Shown here: positions 1 through 6,319 of the stretch, one piece after another | Position numbering within the stretch: position 1 is the first letter of the stretch | Layout of the letters: each line of letters opens with the position of its first letter | Assembly: GCF_034377145.1 (NCBI RefSeq) | Contig: NZ_CP139714.1 | Span: forward strand, 1 to 35,426 | Origin: Sulfitobacter sp. OXR-159 | GTDB lineage: Bacteria > Pseudomonadota > Alphaproteobacteria > Rhodobacterales > Rhodobacteraceae | Length of the DNA stretch: 35,426 nt | Reading direction: 5' to 3' | Notes under the pieces: generated by a model | The model's input: the letters and a program-made list of their open reading frames with translations, nothing else | Database searches by the model: none | What the model was told of the DNA's origin: nothing | Position numbers and translations under genes: made by a program

Positions 1-387
1 ATCAAGCCACGCACGCATCTGTTTGACCCGCTTGCCCTTGAACATCTCGTACCTATAAATCTTGCGCAGTACTTCCAGGTGCTCGTGCCGTGTGTTCTCT
101 CGCTCGGCATAATGTAGAAGGTCATCGGGTTTGACGCCGAGCTGGGCGGCGATGAAGTCAGACATTTCTTTGGGGATGATCTCTCCGGGCCTCAGCAGCC
201 GTCCCGGATATCGAAGGGCACAAAGCTGCAGCGCAAATCCGATCAGGTTCTCAGGGCGGCGGCGGGTGCGGATAAAATCGATGTCTTCATCGGACAGGGC
301 GTAATGCCGAAGGATCAACGCCTCATCCGTTGGAAGGTGGAAAAGGGCCGCGCGCTGTCGCGCGGTCAGAACCGCTCGGTGTGCCAT
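1..387 (-). CDS. tnpA: Tn3-family transposase TnpA, N-terminal part (gene continues across the window edge)
   Basis: The start codon is at 387-385 and the frame stays open to base 1, giving 129 codons that begin MAHRAVLTARQRAALFHLPT, the DUF4158 DNA-binding start of Tn3-family transposases. The codon ending at base 1 (Asp) is followed in frame by the codon starting at 35426 (Gln). The joined stretch WLDQNAEGAQSSEG is what this family has at that place, so this piece and 32913-35426 are one gene of 966 codons on a circular molecule. TnpA binds the 38-bp ends and makes replicative cointegrates. It is divergent from tnpR, with res in between, the usual arrangement for this Tn3 branch. Confidence 0.93.
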   Translation of the reverse strand, partial: MAHRAVLTARQRAALFHLPTDEALILRHYALSDEDIDFIRTRRRPENLIGFALQLCALRYPGRLLRPGEIIPKEMSDFIAAQLGVKPDDLLHYAERENTRHEHLEVLRKIYRYEMFKGKRVKQMRAWLD

Positions 388-413
388 GAGGGTCGTCTTT
401 CTATACGGAGAGG

Positions 414-508
414 GTCTTCAAAACTGTAGAAATTGAGACCATTCGCTTGCCATGTCTTTTTCAATGTCTCAATATGACAGTCGCAAGACCTCTGAATTTA
501 TTCGAGAC
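414..508. promoter_or_regulatory. res site of the Tn3-family transposon
   Basis: The divergent gap between tnpA and tnpR holds three consecutive imperfect dyads of resolvase-subsite size: 414-439 (GTCTTCAA to TTGAGAC), 453-479 (TGTC to GACA) and 480-508 (GTC to GAGAC). Three subsites of 26-29 bp next to tnpR is the standard res organisation: strand exchange at one subsite, with the others accessory. The promoters of tnpA and tnpR should also lie here and be repressed by TnpR. Subsite edges were judged by eye. Confidence 0.65.
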
Positions 509-511
509 ACT

Positions 512-1063
512 ATGGCCAAAGTCGGATACGCCCGCGTCAGCTCAGTCGGACAATCTCTGGACGTGCAGCGCGAAAAGCTGGATGGCTGCGACAAGCTTTT
601 CGAAGAGAAGCGCAGTGGTACGACGGACGCCCGCCCTCAGCTGAAAGAATGCCTGAATTACGTCCGCGACGGTGACCAGCTGATTGTCACACGTATCGAC
701 CGATTGGCGCGATCCACACTGCACCTTTGCCAGATCGCTGAAACACTGAAACAGAAAGGTGTCGATCTGGTCGTGCTCGATCAGAATATCGACACGTCCG
801 ACGCAACCGGGCGGCTGCTGTTCAACATGCTCGGAGCCATTGGCCAGTTCGAAACCGAAATCCGCGCCGAGCGACAGATGGATGGGATCAAGAAGGCCAA
901 AGATCGCGGCGTACAGTTCGGCAAACGACCCGCGCTTTCAGAAGATCAGATCGTTGAGCTACGCAAAAAGCGTACCGCTGGAATGCTGATCAAAGATCTG
1001 ATGGCACACTACAGCCTCTCAAAAGCGACAATCTATCGGTATCTCGGAGCGAACGAACCGTGA
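512..1063 (+). CDS. tnpR: Tn3-family resolvase (serine recombinase) TnpR
   Basis: A 183-residue serine recombinase that resolves transposon cointegrates at res. It begins MAKVGYARVSSVGQSLDVQ, with the nucleophilic serine in YARVSS and the usual IDRLARS and GAIGQFETEIRAER segments. The C-terminal helix-turn-helix covers about residues 140-180 (IKDLMAHYSLSKATIYRYL). I chose ATG 512 over the in-frame ATG 452 because it gives the usual resolvase length and because the upstream 60 bases are taken up by res dyads. It is divergent from tnpA and probably autoregulated through res. Confidence 0.93.
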   Translation: MAKVGYARVSSVGQSLDVQREKLDGCDKLFEEKRSGTTDARPQLKECLNYVRDGDQLIVTRIDRLARSTLHLCQIAETLKQKGVDLVVLDQNIDTSDATGRLLFNMLGAIGQFETEIRAERQMDGIKKAKDRGVQFGKRPALSEDQIVELRKKRTAGMLIKDLMAHYSLSKATIYRYLGANEP

Positions 1064-1390
1064 GCGTCAGTCTCAACGCGCAAACAACCCAACAGAAACC
1101 TTAAACGGGGATACCGCGTTGGATAGCTTTATATTACCGAGGGATAGGGTGCTGAGACAAAGCAACTCGGCTCACCGCTCTGTGTCGGAGTGAGACCGGT
1201 TGTGTAGTGACGGTAACAATCTGAATTTTAACGTAGAAATAGGCGGTTACCGCAGTTCTTTAGCCGCCCAAGTGATGCTTTTCTCATCACCAGAAATCGA
1301 AAAGATGGGGGTCGCGCAAAGGTGAACGGGCCGTGTCCGGGGTCGGCTACCCGACCCGTGACCGATTGTTTCAGTCGTTGGACGAACAAA
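1064..1390. other. Intergenic stretch without a recognisable gene
   Basis: About 330 bases between tnpR and the terminator of the L,D-transpeptidase gene. I see no convincing coding sequence. The only structure noted is a 7-bp inverted repeat, CGGTAAC at 1211-1217 and GTTACCG at 1246-1252, separated by an AT-rich spacer. It may be a recombination scar or the point where the passenger gene was joined to the transposon core. Confidence 0.4.
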
Positions 1391-1419
1391 GCCCGGAACG
1401 GATCATCTCCGTTCCGGGC
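1391..1419 (-). terminator. Rho-independent-type terminator for the L,D-transpeptidase gene
   Basis: A perfect 12-bp GC-rich stem (GCCCGGAACGGA at 1391-1402 pairing with 1408-1419) has a 5-base loop TCATC. On the minus strand it is followed by a short T-rich run (CTTTGTT). It lies 25 bases after the stop codon of the minus-strand gene at 1444. Confidence 0.8.
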
Positions 1420-1443
1420 CATTGTATTCGGCAGATCATCAAA

Positions 1444-2040
1444 TCAGGTTAGCGGTTCGTAAAGGACCACCCGCGTGTCCATCGGGACTTTTTCGTAAAG
1501 CTCTGCCATCTGGTCGTTCACCAGACGCGCACAGCCGTTCGACACCCGTTTGCCCAAAGTGCTCGGATCGTCGGTGCCGTGGATGCGCAGGAACGTGTCG
1601 CCCTTTTCGGGGGTAAAGAGGTACAAGGCTCGCGAGCCGAGCGGGTTATCTAGGCCGCCGGGCATCCCGTCACGGTATTTGCCGTATTTCTCTGGTTCGC
1701 GTTCCAACATGCCGGGCGTGGGCGTCCAGCTTGGCCATTCTTTCTTTGCGCCGATGTAGAACTCGCCCGCCTCATAGAGGCCCGGACGGCCGACGCCAAC
1801 AGTATAGCGCATCGCCATATCGTCCGGCAGCGTCCAGTAAAGCGCGAAGTTGTCGGGATCGACGTGGATCTCATAGGGTGTGGCGCCCTTTGCGATAGGT
1901 ACCATCTGCGGCATCATGTCTTCAGGCATGTCGTAGCTCGGCATTTCCTTCGGCGGATGCGCAAGCGCAGCGGTGGCAATGCCGCTCGTCAAAGCGGCGC
2001 CGCTGGCTGCTACGCCGGTCATGAAATGTCTTCTCTTCAT
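1444..2040 (-). CDS. L,D-transpeptidase (YkuD domain) with Tat-like signal peptide
   Basis: A 198-residue exported enzyme. Residues 1-27 look like a twin-arginine signal peptide (MKRRHFMTG, hydrophobic stretch, cut near ALA/HPP). The YkuD catalytic signature is complete: HGT at 154-156 and SNGCAR around 168-172 with nucleophile Cys170. Family members form 3-3 cross-links in peptidoglycan or attach lipoproteins to it; L,D cross-links are insensitive to most beta-lactams other than carbapenems. An upstream in-frame extension to 2271 runs into IS sequence and is not used. A second ATG seven codons in has a purine-rich sequence before it and could be the true start. It is a passenger of the Tn3 transposon and ends at a strong terminator. 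Confidence 0.88.
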   Translation of the reverse strand: MKRRHFMTGVAASGAALTSGIATAALAHPPKEMPSYDMPEDMMPQMVPIAKGATPYEIHVDPDNFALYWTLPDDMAMRYTVGVGRPGLYEAGEFYIGAKKEWPSWTPTPGMLEREPEKYGKYRDGMPGGLDNPLGSRALYLFTPEKGDTFLRIHGTDDPSTLGKRVSNGCARLVNDQMAELYEKVPMDTRVVLYEPLT

Positions 2041-2261
2041 CCTGCATTCCCCAGGTGGCGTGTCGTTTGAGGTGAAGATCGCCTGTATCCGATCGCTAGA
2101 CAAGGATTTTCTGCCGCAAGCGGCACCTGCGGTCGCGCAGACTGCTGGATCTGGACGGATCAGACCGCGAAGCCGCTGTTTCCTTGCCCAGGGGCGGCGT
2201 TTTTCAGCGCAGCGGACAGATCTGTCCAGCCGCTTTCGTTCAGTTTGAGCGTGGATCGCGA

Positions 2262-3617
2262 TCATGCGCATAGCGGTGGCGCTCGCAATCGGCGGATAGC
2301 GGCGAGGATGGCGCGTACCATCGTGCCGGTGACAGCGACCTCGGCCAGCTGGAAGGTGATGGTGCGGGCGTGACGGACCACACGTGCCCCGATCTTGATC
2401 AGCTTCAGTTGCAGGCTGGTCAACGACCAGTCGGCCATGGCTTCGGGCAGCTCGATGCAGCGCAAGAAGGTGGCCAGGTTGTACGCCAGGGCGTGCAGTT
2501 GCAGCCGCACCTCATTGTCGCGGAACTTCCGGCACGACAGCCGCGTCCAGCGAAAGGCGTATTTGCCCTCTTTGATGTGCTGCTCGGCGGTGCCGCGCTG
2601 GTTGTAGAACCGCACCACCCAGTCCGGCTCCATCGGCAGGTTGGTGACGATGAAGCCGACACGCGGGAACAGTTCGCCCGGATGCCATTCGATCTTGGCG
2701 ATCACCCGGCGTTCCTTGTCCCAGGACGCCGCCTGATACTCGAATTCCTCGAAGAACCGCTTGACCTTGGTCAGTGACGGCCGCCCGACAGGGCGCGTTA
2801 GCCGATGCGCGATCTTGTCCTTGAGGACCGCGTTTGCGGGCAGCCGGATGGCGTAGAAGAACCGCGCTTCTTCCAATCGCTCATAGATCGCCGGGATCGC
2901 GTAGGCAGCATCGGCCCGGAAGAACCTGCCACCAAGGTCGCGCTCCGCGTAGCGCGCAATGACGGGGTCGAGAACATCACGCCAGCCATCGGCGCTGTGG
3001 ACGTTGCCATGGCGCAGGGCGCAGCGTTCCAGCATCCCGAACTGGTTGAACAGAAAGTTGGGGTGATAGCAGCTACAGTCGAAATGGCCATTCCAGGCGG
3101 ACCCTTCCTGGTCGCCATGGGTCGGGCTGACCGAGCTGTCCATGTCCAGAACGATGTACTTCAGCCCGTTACGGTCATGGAACCGGTCGATCCATTGCCC
3201 GTTCAGGTCGGCCAGCGCGGCACGGTTCCCGGCCAGAGCCAGCGTCTCGGTCTCGAACCGTCCCATCTGCGATGCCGAGGCCGCTTGTGCATCGACCGCT
3301 CTGCCGCCGACAACTTGGCGCATGACCGGATCGCAGGCGAGACGGTTGGCGTCGTTGACATCCTCGTATCCGGCCAGCCGCCCAAAGACTGATTGCCGGA
3401 ACAGGCCGTCGAGCCGATGGACCGTGTTCTTGCCAGAGCGAGTATCGCGCAGCGCCGCTGACGCCAAATCGGACAACCCGAGCGCGTCATCAAGCTCGCG
3501 CATCACCAGAAGGCCGCCGTCGGAACTGAGCTGCGTGCCGCGAAATTCCAGCCGCACGCGAGGGTCGAAATCCACCCGATCTGCCCGTTGCAAGCCCGCA
3601 CCCTCTGGGTGATCCAT
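2262..3617 (-). CDS. IS1380-family transposase
   Basis: A 451-residue DDE transposase, full length for the family. It shows the typical early segment RGTQLSSDGGLLVMRELDD, the first catalytic region VLDMDSSVSPTHGDQEG, and the late RFYNQRGTAEQHIKEGK segment holding the catalytic glutamate. It sits inside the Tn3 transposon between the L,D-transpeptidase gene and the right inverted repeat. A TATATA-like -10 box lies about 30-40 bases upstream of the start. I compared 2041-2261 with 3618-3711 and could not define terminal inverted repeats, so the exact IS ends are not given. The 220 bases between this gene and ldt hold no gene; GGACAGATCTGTCC at 2213-2226 is palindromic. Confidence 0.9.
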   Translation of the reverse strand: MDHPEGAGLQRADRVDFDPRVRLEFRGTQLSSDGGLLVMRELDDALGLSDLASAALRDTRSGKNTVHRLDGLFRQSVFGRLAGYEDVNDANRLACDPVMRQVVGGRAVDAQAASASQMGRFETETLALAGNRAALADLNGQWIDRFHDRNGLKYIVLDMDSSVSPTHGDQEGSAWNGHFDCSCYHPNFLFNQFGMLERCALRHGNVHSADGWRDVLDPVIARYAERDLGGRFFRADAAYAIPAIYERLEEARFFYAIRLPANAVLKDKIAHRLTRPVGRPSLTKVKRFFEEFEYQAASWDKERRVIAKIEWHPGELFPRVGFIVTNLPMEPDWVVRFYNQRGTAEQHIKEGKYAFRWTRLSCRKFRDNEVRLQLHALAYNLATFLRCIELPEAMADWSLTSLQLKLIKIGARVVRHARTITFQLAEVAVTGTMVRAILAAIRRLRAPPLCA

Positions 3618-3711
3618 GAAACGCGCCCCTCGCAGCCTTCAACACCATGTTTTATATAGGAAATATAATGGTCAGGACAGCGAAATCAGCGCCTTACTTG
3701 GGAAATGTGGG

Positions 3712-3748
3712 TTAAAGGGGTTTTCTGCACTCAGCCCCACTCGACCCC
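3712..3748 (-). repeat. Right inverted repeat (IRR) of the Tn3-family transposon
   Basis: Read on the minus strand from 3748 inward it begins GGGGTCGAGTGGGGCTGAG and ends CCCCTTTAA, identical over 37 bp to 32880-32916. The GGGG start and the TTTAA end are typical of 38-bp Tn3-family ends. Confidence 0.92.
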
Positions 3749-3871
3749 TCTGTGTTGTTATTCATGCATGTAAACGCCTCTCGCAAGCCGCCAGCGCCTC
3801 AGAAATGAGCGTTCTGGTCTTGGGCGCAAGCACCGGTGGATGCGCCTTGCATGTCACCGAGTGCGCGAAAG

Positions 3872-3909
3872 CTTGTGATACGATCCTGCCCCCTACCGGA
3901 TTCTACCCC
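3872..3909 (-). repeat. 38-bp end of an older, outer Tn3-type element (right)
   Basis: On the minus strand from 3909 this 38-mer starts GGGGTAGAA, contains TCCGGTAGGGGGCAGGAT and ends CACAAG. It matches 32712-32749 at 31 of 38 positions in opposite orientation. Length, GGGG start and the (T/C)AAG end are hallmarks of Tn3-family ends. No matching 5-bp duplication was seen outside the pair (TAGAT at 32707-32711, AAAAA at 3910-3914). Confidence 0.7.
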
Positions 3910-3928
3910 AAAAACGATGTGTCGCCCC

Positions 3929-3959
3929 TTGAAGCTATAGTAACTGTAGCTTCTATATC
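3929..3959 (+). promoter_or_regulatory. MerR-family-type promoter/operator (CadR/PbrR/ZntR-like)
   Basis: The -35 box TTGAAG (3929-3934) and -10 box TATATC (3954-3959) are separated by 19 bp, the over-long spacer recognised by MerR-family activators. The spacer region is a near-perfect dyad: GAAGCTATAG (3931-3940), TAA, CTGTAGCTTC (3944-3953), with one mismatch. The CTATAGTAACT core resembles operators of Zn/Cd/Pb-sensing MerR proteins. It drives the three-gene operon starting at 4019. No MerR gene exists in the window; the place where a divergent one would normally lie is occupied by the Tn3 elements. Confidence 0.75.
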
Positions 3960-4018
3960 TCATGATAAGAACAGGAAAAGAACACATGGTTGTTACACTG
4001 AAGGAGCCAGGAAACGAG

Positions 4019-4318
4019 ATGGAGAAGCCCAGAAGCGCCAAAGCCGGTATGATGTGCCCGGTCTGCGATGTTCCACTCAGCATGTCGGACCGACAGGGCG
4101 TGGAAATCGACTTTTGCCCGCAATGCCGGGGCGTCTGGCTGGACCGGGGCGAGCTTGACAAGATCATCGAACGCAGTGCCGCCGAAATGGCCCCGCCGCC
4201 ACGGCGCGAGCCCGAACCCCGGGGTTACGACGACCGGGGCGGATACAGCAAACACGGTAGCCATGGCAAACACGGGTATCGCGGCCGGAAATCGTTCCTG
4301 CGCGAATTGTTCGACTAG
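4019..4318 (+). CDS. Zinc-ribbon protein of the zf-TFIIB type (COG3809-like)
   Basis: A 99-residue soluble protein. A four-cysteine zinc ribbon (CPVCDVPLSMS and DFCPQCRGVWLDRGELDK) occupies about residues 12-50, followed by a charged Gly/His/Arg-rich tail with KHGSHGKHGYRGRK that could bind metal or nucleic acid. The reaction is unknown for this family. I chose ATG 4019 (purine-rich AGGA upstream) because the in-frame ATG 3962 falls within a few bases of the -10 box of the MerR-type promoter, before any transcript could carry a ribosome site. It is the first gene of the operon 4019-6268, 11 bases before the next gene. Confidence 0.82.
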   Translation: MEKPRSAKAGMMCPVCDVPLSMSDRQGVEIDFCPQCRGVWLDRGELDKIIERSAAEMAPPPRREPEPRGYDDRGGYSKHGSHGKHGYRGRKSFLRELFD

Positions 4319-4329
4319 GTGGACAAATC

Positions 4330-4776
4330 ATGGGACATCATCGGTTCAAACCATCCAGACACGAGCGATATCGCGAGCCGGATGCGTATCATGACGAAGA
4401 AGACGGTTACGGGTATCGCGACCGCAGAAGCCTGCCTGCGCTGAATATTCCGGGCTCGGTCATCGTGGCCGGGCTGGTCTTGTGGTCCGCGCTTGCGCTT
4501 GGCGTGTGGTGGCTGGTCGATCCGGTGCTGGCGTGGATTTCCGGCGCTGCCGGTCCGCTGGCCGATACCGGCACCGGGTTTGCAAACTGGTTCGGCCTGG
4601 GCGCCGAGGCCAACGCCTTGCGCGATGCGGCCAATATCGAGGGGCTGGTCGGCTGGGCGATGGGGCCGGTTCACTTCCTCGCCAAGGCGGCCCTTCTATT
4701 GGTGTGGGTCGTCGGGCTGATAGGGCTGACTGTCCTGCCTGCGGTGCTGCGCCGCCGCCGGGCGGCATGGAACTGA
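4330..4776 (+). CDS. Small membrane protein of unknown function
   Basis: 148 residues. A hydrophilic, strongly charged cytoplasmic start (about residues 1-35, rich in Arg, Asp, Tyr) is followed by one transmembrane helix near 40-62 (PGSVIVAGLVLWSALALG), an amphipathic middle and a second helix near 115-140 ending in the positive tail RRRRAAWN. No catalytic motif is visible. It has a good ribosome site (AGGTGG) nine bases before the ATG. Its position between the zinc-ribbon gene and the phosphoesterase gene suggests one functional unit, possibly a membrane anchor. The function is not recognised. Confidence 0.75.
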   Translation: MGHHRFKPSRHERYREPDAYHDEEDGYGYRDRRSLPALNIPGSVIVAGLVLWSALALGVWWLVDPVLAWISGAAGPLADTGTGFANWFGLGAEANALRDAANIEGLVGWAMGPVHFLAKAALLLVWVVGLIGLTVLPAVLRRRRAAWN

Positions 4777-4834
4777 CGGGCGGCGCGTTCATGGTGACAA
4801 CAGTGCCTGAACGCCGCCCCGAACCACGGTACAC

Positions 4835-6268
4835 ATGACATCCGAACCGCCGATCATGACCGGTCCGATCCTGTTTCTCGATGATATCGGGGCGTCCGGG
4901 GCGCAACTGTCTGCCCTTTTCATCGCGGCCGGGCGGGCGCGCCCGGAGCCGGTCAGAACGGTCGATGGCGTCCATGCCGCGGAACGCCTTGCCGACTACG
5001 ATCATGCCACCGTATGGCGCGCAAGGTTCCACCTGCCAGCCGACAGGCCGTCCAGTTACCAATGGAGCGGTGAAAGCTACGACGTTGCAGGCGATTTGCG
5101 AGGCGATATGCGGATTGCCTATGTGTCCTGCAACGGCGAGGAGATCGGCGATCTTGAGCGCGAAGGCTCCGAGCGCAACGCGATGTGGGCGCGCCTGCGG
5201 GAAGATCACCGGAGCGCGCCCTTCTCCCTGCTGCTGCATGGCGGCGATCAGGTCTATGCCGATCAGGTGACCGAGGGGCATCCGCTGAGCGAGAACTGGC
5301 CCGAGCATATCCCGAAGGACCCTTCCCGCGCCGATCTGGCCGATCTGCGCCATCACCTGCGCGAACGCTTTCTGGAACGCTATACTGGCCTTTACCGCGC
5401 GCCGGAATTTGCCTGGATCGCCGCGCGCGTGCCCTCGCTGATGCAGTGGGACGATCACGACATCTGCGATGGCTGGGGGTCGCTGCCGCGCTCGAAAACC
5501 TATTCCCCGGTCGGCCAAACCCTGTTCGAGGTCGCGCGCGAGAGTTTCCTGACCTTTCAGCACGCCTCGGCGGACGGCGATCTGCCGCGGCGCTTTCATG
5601 ACCCGTCCGGCCTGCATCTGGGCTGGAGCGTCCGCACCGCTGGTCTGCGCATTCTGGCACCCGACATGCGATCGGAGCGCACGCGCCGTGCGATCATGGG
5701 AGAGGGCGGCTGGGCGATGATGCGCGCCGAAGCCGCGGCACCGGTTCAGGGCCACACGTTCCTGATGTCCAGCGTCCCGTTGCTGGGTCCGCGCCTATCG
5801 CTGCTCGAGGCGCTGATGGTTGCCGTCCCGAAGATGCAGAAATACGAGGACGATCTGCGCGATCAGTGGCAAAGCCGTGCCCATCGCGCAGAATGGTGCG
5901 ACATGCTGCGGCTGGTTCGCGACATCGCGCTTGCCGACGGCCATGACGTTACCGTGCTCTCGGGGGAAATCCATCTGGCGACGCGCGCCACGATGAAGCT
6001 TCGCACCGACCGCTGGCTGCACCAGTTGGTCGCATCCGGTATCGCGCATCGCGCCCCGCCCAAGGCCTGGGCGCGATTCCTGGGTGCCCTTGCACAACTC
6101 GGTGAATCGCCGCTCAGGGGGAATCCGATCCGAATCCGGCGCATCCCCGGACAGGCTTCGCGCTATATCGCGGAGCGCAACTATCTGCTGCTGGAAAGGC
6201 ATTCGGACAGCTGGCGCGCCCGTTGGGTTCTGGAACAGAGCGGGACAACGCCGCCCCTCACGCTGTGA
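4835..6268 (+). CDS. PhoD-like metallophosphoesterase
   Basis: A 477-residue protein of the alkaline phosphatase D/PhoD-like superfamily. The metal-binding motifs are in order: an SCN turn near residue 98, LLLHGGDQVYAD at 132-143, WDDHDICDGWG at 205-215 and LSGEIHLA in the C-terminal third. These residues hold a two-metal centre (Fe/Ca or Mn types are known). There is no signal peptide and no Tat motif, so unlike secreted PhoD phosphatases it should act in the cytoplasm; the substrate cannot be predicted. It is the last gene of the MerR-promoter operon, convergent with the metal ATPase gene 51 bases downstream. Confidence 0.85.
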   Translation: MTSEPPIMTGPILFLDDIGASGAQLSALFIAAGRARPEPVRTVDGVHAAERLADYDHATVWRARFHLPADRPSSYQWSGESYDVAGDLRGDMRIAYVSCNGEEIGDLEREGSERNAMWARLREDHRSAPFSLLLHGGDQVYADQVTEGHPLSENWPEHIPKDPSRADLADLRHHLRERFLERYTGLYRAPEFAWIAARVPSLMQWDDHDICDGWGSLPRSKTYSPVGQTLFEVARESFLTFQHASADGDLPRRFHDPSGLHLGWSVRTAGLRILAPDMRSERTRRAIMGEGGWAMMRAEAAAPVQGHTFLMSSVPLLGPRLSLLEALMVAVPKMQKYEDDLRDQWQSRAHRAEWCDMLRLVRDIALADGHDVTVLSGEIHLATRATMKLRTDRWLHQLVASGIAHRAPPKAWARFLGALAQLGESPLRGNPIRIRRIPGQASRYIAERNYLLLERHSDSWRARWVLEQSGTTPPLTL

Positions 6269-6319
6269 TGATGTCGCCACATGTGGATGTGCCGCCCCGC
6301 AAGCGGCTGACCTGTGCTG

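Larger units (their letters stand above)
1..3748. mobile_element. Tn3-family transposon, right part (tnpA start, res, tnpR, ldt, IS1380)
   Basis: This is the part of the transposon lying after the coordinate origin. The outer end is the inverted repeat 3712-3748, matching 32880-32916 over 37 bp without mismatch. With the left part the element is about 6,295 bp. Besides tnpA and tnpR it carries an L,D-transpeptidase gene and an IS1380-family insertion close to the right end. CTCTG occurs at 32875-32879 and 3748-3752, which could be a 5-bp target duplication, but the right copy overlaps the last base of the repeat, so exact boundaries are uncertain by one base. Confidence 0.85.

Noticed and set aside
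452..511. Upstream start of tnpR at 452
   Set aside because: The added residues are not resolvase-like and the bases are occupied by res subsites; ATG 512 gives the family length.
3883..3901. G-tract palindrome ATCCTGCCCCCTACCGGAT first read as a CsoR/RcnR-type metal operator
   Set aside because: The match to 32712-32749 extends over 38 bp with GGGG and (T/C)AAG ends in inverted orientation, which fits Tn3-type termini much better than two operators.
3962..4018. Upstream start of the zinc-ribbon gene at 3962
   Set aside because: It lies within about three bases of the -10 box of the MerR-type promoter, so a transcript could not carry a ribosome site.
3616..4158. Plus-strand open frame across the Tn3 right end
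   Set aside because: It crosses the IS1380 flank, the transposon end, the outer end and the MerR-type promoter; no domain is visible.
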